From contig NZ_JALBUF010000005.1 in assembly GCF_022606465.1 (NCBI RefSeq), positions 1-64,000 of the forward strand: a DNA stretch of 64,000 bases. The letters are read 5' to 3'. Numbering within the stretch: position 1 is the stretch's first letter; each line of letters begins with the position of its first letter. Made by a program: the position numbers and the translations under genes. Under the pieces are notes generated by a model. It worked only from the letters and a program-made list of their open reading frames with translations. It was not told the origin of the DNA and ran no database searches. This document shows, piece after piece, positions 26,496 to 35,543 of the stretch. The DNA comes from Sulfoacidibacillus ferrooxidans (GTDB lineage Bacteria; Bacillota; Bacilli; Alicyclobacillales; SLC66).

Positions 26496-28795
26496 ATCAG
26501 CACGATACAAAAATCTTAGCCATCGATACTGGTGGGACCATGACAGATACAATTTTAATCGATACAGAAGGACAGTTTGTGGTTGGCAAGTCACAGACCA
26601 CACCCGATGCAGTTGGCGAAGGGATTATGCATTCATTACGCGATGCTTCAAAACAGTGGGACTTAACAATCTCTGAAGTGGCCTCCCGTATCGAAATGGT
26701 CGTCTATACCGGAACATTGATGCTCAATCGCATCATTAGCCGCACAGGAACGTCTCCGATCGGTGTTCTGACAAGTGCAGGGTTTGAAGATACCTTGCGT
26801 TTTGGACGCGCACGTCAATCCTGGCATCATTTATCCTTGCAAGAACGTCTACACGCCGTCTCGCACTTTCATCCAGAACCACTCGTTGCAAGGGAGTTTA
26901 TTCATGGCGTACGAGAGCGCATCTTGCCTAGTGGTCATGAGATGATCCCCCTCTATGAAGAAGATGTACGCGAGGCCACAGAGCACTTGATTGATCAAGG
27001 GGCAAAGGCGATCGTGATTTGTTATCTCAATAGCTTCATTGCAACTGATCACGAAATACGAAGCGAACAATTGGTTCAAGAGGTGCTTGATCGCCGCGGT
27101 GTTTCGATTCCGATCTTTCTCTCACACAAAGTCCATCCGATTATTGGTGAGGCTGGACGCATTAATTCAGTGGTGATCCAAGTCTATGCGGCAGAACCAT
27201 CGCGAGTACAGCTAAAAGAGCTGGAAGGGGAATTTCGCAATCAAGGCAGTTCAGCGAGCGTTCGTTTATTGACAAATTACGGAACGACCGTATCGACTTC
27301 CTTTGATCAGATGATTCATACAGTCAACTCTGGACCGACTGGCGGTGTTCTTGGAAGTAAGTTTTTGGGTAAGGCCTATGATATTAAATACATGTTAGCG
27401 ACAGATGTTGGCGGAACGACATTTGATGTAGGTACGATTCTCAATGGAGACTTGTTGTTACGTGATACCGGCATGATTGATCAGTTTTTAGTCAATACAC
27501 CGATGGTTGCAGTGGACTCGATTGGTTCAGGAACCGGGTCATATGTTCGCGTCGACCCTGTGACACAGCGTGTACGCTTGGGCCCTGATAGTGCTGGATA
27601 CCGAGTGGGTGTCTGTGTTCCGGCAAGTGGCGTTGACACGGTGACAGTCAATGATGCCAATCTGATTTTAGGCTATCTCAACCCCGATAATTTCCTTGGA
27701 GGTCAAGTTAAACTTGATCGGGAACGAGCAATTGAACTCTTTACGGAGCAAGTGGCAAAACCGCTTGGCGTCGATGTTTATGAGGCCGCTTGGGGAGTGC
27801 ATCAACTGACAAACCTGACATTAAAGTTACACCTTCAACAAGTGATGCTTGGTATGGGTTTTGGCCCTGAGATCTTCCACGTGGCAGGGTATGGTGGAGG
27901 TGGCCCACTTCATGTAATTGGCTATACAGATGGGTTAAATCTAGCAGGTGTCATGATTCCCTCCTGGGCACCGGGATTTTCAGCATTTGGCGCAGCTTGT
28001 GGCGAGTATGGCATGCGTCAAGAGATTTCTACAGATCTGTTTTTGCCACCACCGGCAAACGTCAAACCTAAAGGTTTAGCAAAAGACGTGATGCAAGGCG
28101 CCTATGGGATACTGCCATTGGAAGTAAAATCCTTAGTGGACGCTGGGGTGGACGCTGGGTCAACATTTGAACAAGCGATGGGCATGGTGCTTAATATGCA
28201 TGCACTAGAAAAACTTGGCCAGTTGTGGAACGGACTCTTAGCATTAATTGTACATGAGACGGAGCGCGAAGGGTTGTCGCGAACGCGATTGCGTTATGTA
28301 GCATCTGTTCGCATGCGCTACGCAGGAATGCTCGATGATTTGGAAGTTACCTTAGACCACTTTGATCTAACAAAAGGGTTAGATGGAACTGTTCTGATGC
28401 AGATGATCGAGATCTTTGAAGAAAGTTTCGATAAAGTGTATGCGCGAGCGGCACGCAGTACAGATTTTGGATATCAAATTACGCGTGTAATTTTATCTGG
28501 TTACTACGATAGCATTGCACCAACGTTGATGAATAGTGAACTGTGTGGTCAAGATCCAAAACAAGATACAGTCAAAGAGACGCGCTCTCTGTACTGGGGT
28601 AAAGAAATGATGGAGGCGCATGTTTACGATATGGAACTTGTGAAGCCAGGGAATGTACTTGTTGGACCGTGCCTTGTAGAATCATCTGCTACAACGCTAC
28701 TCGTTCCGCCTCACTATCGCGTTTATATGGATCGCAAGCACGTATTTTGGGTCGTGCGTCCGCAAGAACAACTGGAAAAATACTTAGATCGCTAG
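26492..28795 (+). CDS. acxA: acetone carboxylase beta subunit (hydantoinase A family)
   Basis: 767-residue HyuA-family ATPase subunit. N-terminal nucleotide motif LAIDTGGTMTDTILID (8-23) and second phosphate motif ATDVGGTTFDVGTIL near 305, then VAGYGGGGPLHVIGY and the ASKHA-like C-terminal region. The start is the ATG at 26492 overlapping the alpha stop (ATGA) behind GGGGGG; longer upstream reading lacks homology. Hydrolyses ATP to AMP to activate acetone/bicarbonate in the known enzymes. Followed 3 bases later by the gamma gene, whose presence supports acetone carboxylase rather than hydantoinase. Confidence 0.87.
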   Translation: MNQHDTKILAIDTGGTMTDTILIDTEGQFVVGKSQTTPDAVGEGIMHSLRDASKQWDLTISEVASRIEMVVYTGTLMLNRIISRTGTSPIGVLTSAGFEDTLRFGRARQSWHHLSLQERLHAVSHFHPEPLVAREFIHGVRERILPSGHEMIPLYEEDVREATEHLIDQGAKAIVICYLNSFIATDHEIRSEQLVQEVLDRRGVSIPIFLSHKVHPIIGEAGRINSVVIQVYAAEPSRVQLKELEGEFRNQGSSASVRLLTNYGTTVSTSFDQMIHTVNSGPTGGVLGSKFLGKAYDIKYMLATDVGGTTFDVGTILNGDLLLRDTGMIDQFLVNTPMVAVDSIGSGTGSYVRVDPVTQRVRLGPDSAGYRVGVCVPASGVDTVTVNDANLILGYLNPDNFLGGQVKLDRERAIELFTEQVAKPLGVDVYEAAWGVHQLTNLTLKLHLQQVMLGMGFGPEIFHVAGYGGGGPLHVIGYTDGLNLAGVMIPSWAPGFSAFGAACGEYGMRQEISTDLFLPPPANVKPKGLAKDVMQGAYGILPLEVKSLVDAGVDAGSTFEQAMGMVLNMHALEKLGQLWNGLLALIVHETEREGLSRTRLRYVASVRMRYAGMLDDLEVTLDHFDLTKGLDGTVLMQMIEIFEESFDKVYARAARSTDFGYQITRVILSGYYDSIAPTLMNSELCGQDPKQDTVKETRSLYWGKEMMEAHVYDMELVKPGNVLVGPCLVESSATTLLVPPHYRVYMDRKHVFWVVRPQEQLEKYLDR

Positions 28796-28798
28796 GGA

Positions 28799-29383
28799 GT
28801 GATGAGAGTGGAGGTTACAAAAGAACAGATTAAGCGCATGGGGTCCATGTTAGATGGTTGCATGTCTTCAAAAGAATTATTTCAAGTGATTGCCGATGAA
28901 AAAGATCCACATGCATTTGATGTCTTAATCACGTATGTACAAGGAAAAGTTGCATGGACGGAGCCCATTTTATTACCTCTTACGGACCACTTGATGATCG
29001 TAGCAAAAGAGACGGGTAAGCAACGTCAAGCTATCGTCAAGTGCACGTGTGGACATGAGTTTACAGAGTACCGAGTAAACTGGAAAGTGCAAGCTAATGT
29101 ATATGTTCGCCGATCGGAGGAGTCTTTTCAAGAACTTTATCCACAAGGTATGCATGCTACAGAAGGATGGCATGAAATACGAGAATATTATTGTCCAGGT
29201 TGTTTTGCATTACTTGACGTGGAGGCCGTGCCACCAGGCTATCCACCTGTCTTTGATGCACTTCCTGATCTGCAAACATTCTATAGAGATTGGTTGATGA
29301 GATCGCTTCCTGTTGATCCGCATGAATTTGAAGACTTTACGACACAGTATATCGCGGATAATTTCGCGCAGCGTGAGGTGTGA
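28799..29383 (+). CDS. acxC: acetone carboxylase gamma subunit
   Basis: 194-residue small subunit. It carries the gamma-family pattern: WTEPILLPLTDHLMIVAKE, KCTCGHEFTEYRVNWK near 80, ELYPQGMHATEGWHEIREYYCPGC near 120-133 and PGYPPVFDALPDLQTFYRDWL. The Cys pairs CTC and CPGC look like a metal site. Starts with GTG-ATG (28799/28802) directly after the beta stop; which of the two is used is unclear. This subunit is the diagnostic marker of acetone carboxylase. Confidence 0.85.
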   Translation: MMRVEVTKEQIKRMGSMLDGCMSSKELFQVIADEKDPHAFDVLITYVQGKVAWTEPILLPLTDHLMIVAKETGKQRQAIVKCTCGHEFTEYRVNWKVQANVYVRRSEESFQELYPQGMHATEGWHEIREYYCPGCFALLDVEAVPPGYPPVFDALPDLQTFYRDWLMRSLPVDPHEFEDFTTQYIADNFAQREV

Positions 29384-29389
29384 TAGACG

Positions 29390-30979
29390 ATGGATTGGGA
29401 AAGTGAGAAGACACTCACTGGACGATTTGGACGCATAATAAAACGTTACGGCGAACAAACGGCTCTCATTTATCAAGATACGATTATGACGTATCGTGAA
29501 TTATATAGAGCAAGTTGCCGTGTTGCCCACGCGCTAATCGATCAAGGGGTAGAACGTCAATCTCTTGTTGCCGTATGGATGTCAAATAGCATCGAGTTTG
29601 TAGTAGTCGATATGGCGCTGATCTTACTTGGTGCAACGAGAATACCGCTAAATGATATGTTAAGCATTCATGAGGTGAGCCATATCTTACATGACTCCAA
29701 GGCACAGCTTTTGATTGCAGGTGAGCAGTTTGTACAACAGATTGAAGAGCGGCGCGGGAACTTCCCAGAGCTTTCAAGTGTGATTGGGATGGTGCCACAA
29801 CATGTCTGCGGGCCTGGCGTGATCGCTTGGGAATCATGGCTTGCAGGCAAAGTGGACACGGATATTGAAGTGCAGTCGGAGGCTCGCGATATAGCCCTGA
29901 TCGTCTACACAGGTGGTACGACGGGGGCTCCAAAAGGAGTCATGCATAGCCAAGAGAATCTAGTAGCCAATGTGCTCTCACATATCATTGAACTTGAGAT
30001 GCAAGACAACGAGCGAATCCTTCTTACATCTCCTTTGCCACACAGTGCGGGGATGGTCATGACCGCTGGATTGGCAAAGGGCGCGGTCCATGTGATTGAA
30101 CGAAAATTTGATCCGGATCAAGTTCTTATGCGCATTGCAACAGAGCGGGTGACGCTTACCTTTATGGTACCGACGATGATCTATCGCGTGATCGATCGGA
30201 TAGAGGAGCGATTGCGCGAAGGTGTGACGTACGATCTGCAATCCTTGCGAACGATCCTTTACGGAGCAGCGCCCATCACGCAAAGTAGACTCAGTCGAGC
30301 ACTCGAGGTGTTCGGACCTGTATTTACTCAGTTATATGGTCAAACAGAGGCACCGAATTTTATTACGCGATTGCGCAAAGAGGATCACCAAGTGACTGGA
30401 CCTCATGCCCATCGTTTACGAAGCTGTGGTCAAGCCGTGCTAATGGCTGATCTTCGCGTATTAAGTGAAACAGGTGAAATACAACAACCAGGTTTGCCTG
30501 GGGAAGTGGTGGTACATACCCCCTACAACATGGTAGGTTATCTCCATCTCCCGCAACAAACGGAGCAGACGTTGCGCGATGGCTGGCTGCACACAGGAGA
30601 TATTGGCTACCTAGATGAAGATGGGTATTTATTTTTACTCGATCGTAAAAAGGATGTCATTATTTCTGGGGGAATGAATGTATACTCAAGCGAGATTGAG
30701 TCTGTTTTACAAAAGCATCCGGATATTCTTCTCGCTACAGTTATAGGTGTGCCAGATGAGGACTGGGGAGAGGCAGTTTTTGCATGGATCGTCGCGCGAC
30801 CAGGGATGACCATCACAGAGCAAGAAGTAGCCGAGCATTGCAATGACCACTTATCAAAATATAAACGTCCCAAACAAGTGGTCATTGTGGAGCAACTGCC
30901 ACTGACACCTTACGGCAAAGTGGACAAGAAGAAGCTACGTGAACAGTTTTGGAAAGACGAGCAACGTTCGATTCACTAA
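29390..30979 (+). CDS. class I adenylate-forming acyl-CoA ligase
   Basis: 529-residue ANL-superfamily ligase. AMP-binding motif IVYTGGTTGAPKGVMHS near 181-197, YGQTEAPN near 320, GWLHTGDIGYLDEDGYLFLLDR near 398, and catalytic lysine LTPYGKVDKKKLRE at the C-terminus. It starts 7 bases after the gamma subunit, so is part of the acetone carboxylase operon. It may activate acetoacetate or another short acid formed from a ketone; the substrate cannot be read. It is a different subfamily from the acetoacetyl-CoA synthetase at 877-2892. Confidence 0.82.
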   Translation: MDWESEKTLTGRFGRIIKRYGEQTALIYQDTIMTYRELYRASCRVAHALIDQGVERQSLVAVWMSNSIEFVVVDMALILLGATRIPLNDMLSIHEVSHILHDSKAQLLIAGEQFVQQIEERRGNFPELSSVIGMVPQHVCGPGVIAWESWLAGKVDTDIEVQSEARDIALIVYTGGTTGAPKGVMHSQENLVANVLSHIIELEMQDNERILLTSPLPHSAGMVMTAGLAKGAVHVIERKFDPDQVLMRIATERVTLTFMVPTMIYRVIDRIEERLREGVTYDLQSLRTILYGAAPITQSRLSRALEVFGPVFTQLYGQTEAPNFITRLRKEDHQVTGPHAHRLRSCGQAVLMADLRVLSETGEIQQPGLPGEVVVHTPYNMVGYLHLPQQTEQTLRDGWLHTGDIGYLDEDGYLFLLDRKKDVIISGGMNVYSSEIESVLQKHPDILLATVIGVPDEDWGEAVFAWIVARPGMTITEQEVAEHCNDHLSKYKRPKQVVIVEQLPLTPYGKVDKKKLREQFWKDEQRSIH

Positions 30980-31037
30980 GTATGGGATCGATGATCATTT
31001 TGCATGGAGCGATCGTCATCCCAGACAACCGACAAGG

Positions 31038-31066
31038 AACTCGCCTGTGGTGGGCGGGTTGCTTTT
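31038..31066 (+). terminator. terminator after acetone carboxylase operon
   Basis: AACTCGCC (31038-31045) pairs with GGCGGGTT (31053-31060, one T-G pair), 7-nt loop, then GCTTTTG. Lies between convergent operons. Confidence 0.6.
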
Positions 31067-31137
31067 GATGTTTAAAATTGAATATCGGTCTCTTAAAGTT
31101 GAAGACACGTTGAATAGCAAAGGTGGAGAACAATTGA

Positions 31138-32238
31138 TTAAGGATTTGTCGGTGAGAAGCGATCCAAGATCATGGTGAGTGCGCCAAAGAGTGGGGCAGC
31201 ATCTGCGAGATGACTGGTTTGAATATGAATGCGATTGCGAAAGGGTGCTAGGAGACGTGATTCCATTTCAGCGATGATAATCGGTAACAGATAGTCAGAT
31301 TGTTTCATTACGCCACCACCTAGGATAATGGTTTCTGGGCTGATGATATGAGCTATGTTTGCAAGTGCGATACCTATAGAGCGTCCTGCTTTATTGACAA
31401 TGAGTTGACAGTCTGGATCACCTTCTCTTGCACAGTCGAAGACTTCGGAGGCTGTCAGACCAGTATATGTGTATACTGATCGCGATCGCGAGAAAGGTGT
31501 ACTTGCAAGGTTATGAGTATTTGCCATGTCACAGCTGTCTTGTGCTAAAAAGTGAGTGCCGACTAATGGTTGATGCAAGCGGTGGTTTGCATCGTGTGCT
31601 AAGAGTTGATTACCTTGTGCTGCAATAGCCGTTCCTGATGCGATGGTTTCTAGACACCCTCGATTGCCACAAGTGCATAAATGTCCATCGGGCTCGATTG
31701 TCATATGTCCAATCTCACCAGCTGCACCAAGATGTCCACGATACAACTTGCGATGTAAGATGAGTGCCGCGCCAATGCCCGTACTAATTGTGATATACAG
31801 AATATGTTCCGAGTGCTGCCCTGCTCCAAAGCGCATCTCGCCTAATCCTGCACAATTGGCATCATCTTCTATATATACGGGGACTCCCTGTAGGCGTTTA
31901 GATAACATATCAGCGAGTGGATAGTTGTCCCAGTGTAAATGACTAGCATAGCGCACGATACCACCTTCATGATCGATCGGACCTGGGACACTGACACCTA
32001 CGGCGCAAAGATTAATCTTTTCACCTTGATGGGTTGAATGAAGGAGACTAGTTAACGTCCTCTCTATGTAGTTTGGGATAGCGTGCGCGCGCAAATCATC
32101 GGCTTGATTTGCGTTGTCTTGCTGTTGGACTAGATCTTGCGTTTTGCAGGTTATTTGCTTAAGAATGCGCTGACCATCACTGACAGCAACTTGAATTTTT
32201 GTTCCTCCAATATCCACTAGTCCATATCGCATACCCAT
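31138..32238 (-). CDS. ROK-family sugar kinase (probable N-acetylglucosamine/glucosamine kinase)
   Basis: 366-residue ROK protein. N-terminal phosphate motif LVDIGGTKIQVAVSDG (7-22), EDDANCAGLGEMRFGAG near 120, ROK zinc motif GHxxxxxxGxxCxCGxxGCxE (GHMTIEPDGHLCTCGNRGC) near 177-196, and ETIILGGGVMKQ near the end. There is an insert of roughly 40 residues around 205-245 compared with typical 300-residue ROK kinases. No HTH, so a kinase rather than a repressor. Operon with RpiR regulator and PIG-L deacetylase points to an amino sugar as substrate. Confidence 0.82.
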   Translation of the reverse strand: MGMRYGLVDIGGTKIQVAVSDGQRILKQITCKTQDLVQQQDNANQADDLRAHAIPNYIERTLTSLLHSTHQGEKINLCAVGVSVPGPIDHEGGIVRYASHLHWDNYPLADMLSKRLQGVPVYIEDDANCAGLGEMRFGAGQHSEHILYITISTGIGAALILHRKLYRGHLGAAGEIGHMTIEPDGHLCTCGNRGCLETIASGTAIAAQGNQLLAHDANHRLHQPLVGTHFLAQDSCDMANTHNLASTPFSRSRSVYTYTGLTASEVFDCAREGDPDCQLIVNKAGRSIGIALANIAHIISPETIILGGGVMKQSDYLLPIIIAEMESRLLAPFRNRIHIQTSHLADAAPLFGALTMILDRFSPTNP

Positions 32239-32253
32239 TCAATCACCTTTACA

Positions 32254-33105
32254 TTAAAACTTACGATCGCGAGCAAGCGTGCTTGCCGTGTGACGTAGCT
32301 TATCATTTGCATCGTTAAAATGATGCAGCATGAGTCCAATAAAAATAGCATCGACAACTGCTAGTTGAGATATTGCAGTAGATACAGCTCCAGACGAGAT
32401 CGCCGTTTCACGCCCTGTAGTCAGTAAAACATCCTGTGCAAAGCTAGTCAGTGGCGACTTTGCATATTGCGTAACGGCAACTGTTTTAGCACCTTGTTCA
32501 TAGGCTAATCTCATGACATCAACCGTATCTTTAGTAGTTCCAGATGCAGATAAGGCGATGACTACATCGTTTTCATGTAACAGGGACACTTGTAATGCTT
32601 GATTATGTGGGTCAGCATGGTAATAGGCACGGTATCCGAGACGCGAGAGTTTATATTGAAGCATAGAGGCGGCGCTGCCAGAAGTACCTACAGCTGTAAT
32701 GAGTATCATCGTTGCCGATTCAATGGCAGTTAGGACAGATGGTATACAAGATTGTAGAAGGAGGTCACCTGTTTCAGATAACGTTACCTGATACATCTGT
32801 ATGGCTTTGAGAAGAGCCTTTTGCCAATCGTCAGTGGGAACAACACCAGAACTAAGTATATCGTTTGCGACAGCCACTTCCTGAGCAAGAGAGATTTTCA
32901 AAGATTGAAATCCAGAAAAGCCTAATACTTTTGCAAAACGAATCACAGTTGCTTCACTTGTTTGTGAACGTGTCGCCACTTCACTAATGGATAGTTGATA
33001 AAAACATTCAGGTGATTCAAGTAATAAGGCACCCACTTTACCCTCGGCTTTTCGAAAGTGCGTCTGGCTCACACGTGCCAATAAATTAAAGTTATCAGAC
33101 TCCAT
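32254..33105 (-). CDS. MurR/RpiR-family transcriptional regulator
   Basis: 283-residue regulator. N-terminal RpiR HTH (LSISEVATRSQTSEATVIRFAKVLGF, about 36-61) and C-terminal SIS domain (ILITAVGTSGSAASMLQYKLSRLG near 133; ALSASGTTKDTVDVM near 180) that would bind a phosphosugar. ATG behind GGAGG. It lies between the ROK kinase and deacetylase genes and is the likely regulator of the divergent amino-sugar genes. Confidence 0.88.
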   Translation of the reverse strand: MESDNFNLLARVSQTHFRKAEGKVGALLLESPECFYQLSISEVATRSQTSEATVIRFAKVLGFSGFQSLKISLAQEVAVANDILSSGVVPTDDWQKALLKAIQMYQVTLSETGDLLLQSCIPSVLTAIESATMILITAVGTSGSAASMLQYKLSRLGYRAYYHADPHNQALQVSLLHENDVVIALSASGTTKDTVDVMRLAYEQGAKTVAVTQYAKSPLTSFAQDVLLTTGRETAISSGAVSTAISQLAVVDAIFIGLMLHHFNDANDKLRHTASTLARDRKF

Positions 33106-33155
33106 GGCAGTACCTCCTCCCCAAAGTCAAATCGCATTCAATATCAAGCGTATTG

Positions 33156-33911
33156 TTACATCGATTCAGCGTGAACATTATAGTGCATTTGAAGGGGAGT
33201 TAATACTTTAAATGCCTCCATATACCCTTCTTTTTGTGCTTGTTGTGCCCACTGTTTTGCTAGATAGGTAAGATATGATTCATAGAAATCCCACGTGTGC
33301 TCAAATTGACTTTTGTGACAACGCACAGCAGTTAATTTTGTTTCTATCGTGTTATCAATACTAATAAATACATTTGGCTTGGAAGTCCCCATAAAAGCTA
33401 CCGCTGTGACCTCATGTGGTTCAAGTCCATCTCGTAAATGTTCCGGATTGACATACGGTTGCGCAGCAAGAAATGCAGCTTCTGCCGCGATCATCCCCGT
33501 ATATCGATGATCTGGATGCGCCTCATAAGGAAGCCATGGATCGATGGTCATGACAGCATCTGGTTTTAACTCTCGAATGGCCCTGATAAATTGACCGCGA
33601 AGCGTATGAGTAGGCAAGACTTCACTATCTCGCCAACCTAGCCAGCGATTGCTATTGATGCCCAAGACCTCCATGGCGGCATCTTGTTCTTTTATACGCA
33701 ACTCAGCGAGTTGCTCAGGATAAATCGATCGATCACGCGATCCAACGCGATCATCTGCTACTGTGACATAATCGACGCGAGCACCGTCTGCGATTACACG
33801 AGCGAGTGTACCACCAGCTCCGATTTCTGCATCATCAGCATGAGGTTGGATGACTAAAATCGTTTTCATAGAAAATATATCGGGAATCTGTAAGAGTTGA
33901 GATAAATCCAT
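33156..33911 (-). CDS. PIG-L (LmbE) family N-deacetylase
   Basis: 251-residue metal-dependent deacetylase. Zinc motif QPHADDAEIGAGG (22-34; the usual HPDD is HADD here) and AHPDHRYTG near 129. Related enzymes remove acetyl from GlcNAc conjugates (BshB, MshB, GlcNAc-PI deacetylase, diacetylchitobiose deacetylase). The ATG at 33911 follows AGGAGG; upstream codons are AT-rich and not conserved-looking. First gene of the minus-strand operon. Substrate probably a GlcNAc-containing compound (inference). Confidence 0.82.
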   Translation of the reverse strand: MDLSQLLQIPDIFSMKTILVIQPHADDAEIGAGGTLARVIADGARVDYVTVADDRVGSRDRSIYPEQLAELRIKEQDAAMEVLGINSNRWLGWRDSEVLPTHTLRGQFIRAIRELKPDAVMTIDPWLPYEAHPDHRYTGMIAAEAAFLAAQPYVNPEHLRDGLEPHEVTAVAFMGTSKPNVFISIDNTIETKLTAVRCHKSQFEHTWDFYESYLTYLAKQWAQQAQKEGYMEAFKVLTPLQMHYNVHAESM

Positions 33912-33947
33912 TGGTTGTTCCTCCTGTCTAATCAAGTTATTTTTGAT

Positions 33948-34015
33948 TTCACAAAAAATATATTGTTTTCTAAATAGACACATGTTATTTTACTTTAAAA
34001 ATATCATTTTGTGAA
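33948..34015. promoter_or_regulatory. candidate RpiR operator pair in divergent promoter
   Basis: TTCACAAAA (33948-33956) and its reverse complement TTTTGTGAA (34007-34015) lie 50 bases apart in the 193-base AT-rich gap between the divergent amino-sugar transcription units, one near each gene start. Candidate binding half-sites for the RpiR regulator. Confidence 0.4.
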
Positions 34016-34104
34016 GGATTACTACAAGTTTCATAAGTGCACACAGAAATAGCTCATAACGTGCACATGAACAGAAAAAATAAGTGAGAATGGGGTGAAT
34101 GTAA

Positions 34105-35526
34105 TTGGAAGCCAAATCCACACAGATATTACGTGCGGGGACGATCTCCTTTTGGGGTGCTCTAGCCATTTCTTTTGGCAATATGGCACCTGCAGCAGGT
34201 GTGATTTTTACTCCACAAGCCATGGCACAATTTACCGGCACAGGTGTGCCGTTGGCCTTTTTACTATCAATGATTGCTGCTTTTTTTACGGCCTCTTCCT
34301 TGATTTATTTTGCACGTAGATTTTCTTCAGCAGGTTCATCCTATGCTTTTTTGAGTCTAGCATTTAATAAAATGACTGGATTTCTTTCTGGCTGGCTTAC
34401 ATTTTTCGCATATGGGTTATCCTTTCCTGCCAATATGCTTGTGTTTGGATATTTTGGTTCTGGACTATTGACTCAAGCAGTTGGTATTCACGTTCCTTGG
34501 GCCATACTCTCACTCATTGCAATGGCAATCATTTTATGGATGGTTATTAGAGGATTAAAAGTGTCTGCTCGAGTTGATCTCGTATTAATTATTGTAGAAT
34601 CATTGATTGTTTTTACCTTAGCGTTGATTATTATCATTCATGGCGGTGCACAAGGTAATACACTGGCCGTTTTCTCACCTAAACGAGCGCATGGAGGGAT
34701 GATCGGCATTTTGTTTGGCATGTTGTACGGCGTGGGAGCATTTGCAGGATTTGAGGCATCGATAACAGTTGCAGAGGAAGCCCGCGATCGCTATCGAACG
34801 ATCCCAGCCGCGATTTTAGTGGCTGTTTTACTTGGGGGGTTGCTTTACGTTGTCGTCTCCTATGCGATTGCGATTGGATATGGGGTGCATGGTGGGGCAC
34901 AACTTGCACAAGCGACACTTCCGCTGAGTGTGCTAGCAAAACATTATGTAGGAAGCTGGATGGTCATTGCCATCGATGTAGCAGGTATGGTTTCTTCCTT
35001 TGGTGTATCGCTTGCAGCATCGAATGCAGGATCTCGTATTATGTACGCCATGGGGCGTGATAAAGTCATCTTTCCATGGTTTGGGCAATTGCATCCACGC
35101 TTTGATACACCTAGAAATGCGATGTGGACGCTTACGTTTGCCACAGCCGCTCTGGTTTTAGGATTGGGAATCCCTGCAAATCCCTACCCCGTAGCCTTTA
35201 GCTACATAACGGCTGCCGCAGGTTTGGTTGCGTTATCAATCTATGTATTAGCCAATATTGGGTGGATGCGATTATGGTGGAAGGAGCAAAATCACTTTGA
35301 GATGGGGTGGATGAAAGCTCTTGTGCCACCATCACTTGGGGCCCTTATTATGTTTGTTCCTTTGGTGACAAGTCTTGTACCAATACCCAGTTGGCCATTT
35401 AATCTTATTACTTATCTTACCATCTTGTATGCTGTCATTGGGGTTATGATAGCATGGCATATCAAGCTGAAAGACCCAGATCAGTTTAGCCAATTAGGTT
35501 ACATGTTTAGTTCAATAGATGGATAG
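34105..35526 (+). CDS. APC-superfamily amino acid/amine permease
   Basis: 473-residue 12-TM transporter. Characteristic APC start (ISFWGALAISFGNMAPAAG), FSSAGSSYAFLSLAFNK near 70, and GAFAGFEASITVAEEARDRYRTIP near 210-235 match amino acid permeases. TTG start behind GGGGTG, 7 bases away. First gene of the plus-strand amino-sugar operon; the stop lies 17 bases before the next start. An APC permease beside PIG-L, NagA and ROK genes suggests uptake of an amino sugar or an amino-acid conjugate; no PTS or ABC importer is present. Confidence 0.85.
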   Translation: MEAKSTQILRAGTISFWGALAISFGNMAPAAGVIFTPQAMAQFTGTGVPLAFLLSMIAAFFTASSLIYFARRFSSAGSSYAFLSLAFNKMTGFLSGWLTFFAYGLSFPANMLVFGYFGSGLLTQAVGIHVPWAILSLIAMAIILWMVIRGLKVSARVDLVLIIVESLIVFTLALIIIIHGGAQGNTLAVFSPKRAHGGMIGILFGMLYGVGAFAGFEASITVAEEARDRYRTIPAAILVAVLLGGLLYVVVSYAIAIGYGVHGGAQLAQATLPLSVLAKHYVGSWMVIAIDVAGMVSSFGVSLAASNAGSRIMYAMGRDKVIFPWFGQLHPRFDTPRNAMWTLTFATAALVLGLGIPANPYPVAFSYITAAAGLVALSIYVLANIGWMRLWWKEQNHFEMGWMKALVPPSLGALIMFVPLVTSLVPIPSWPFNLITYLTILYAVIGVMIAWHIKLKDPDQFSQLGYMFSSIDG

Positions 35527-35543
35527 AAATGGAGCTGAAAAGG

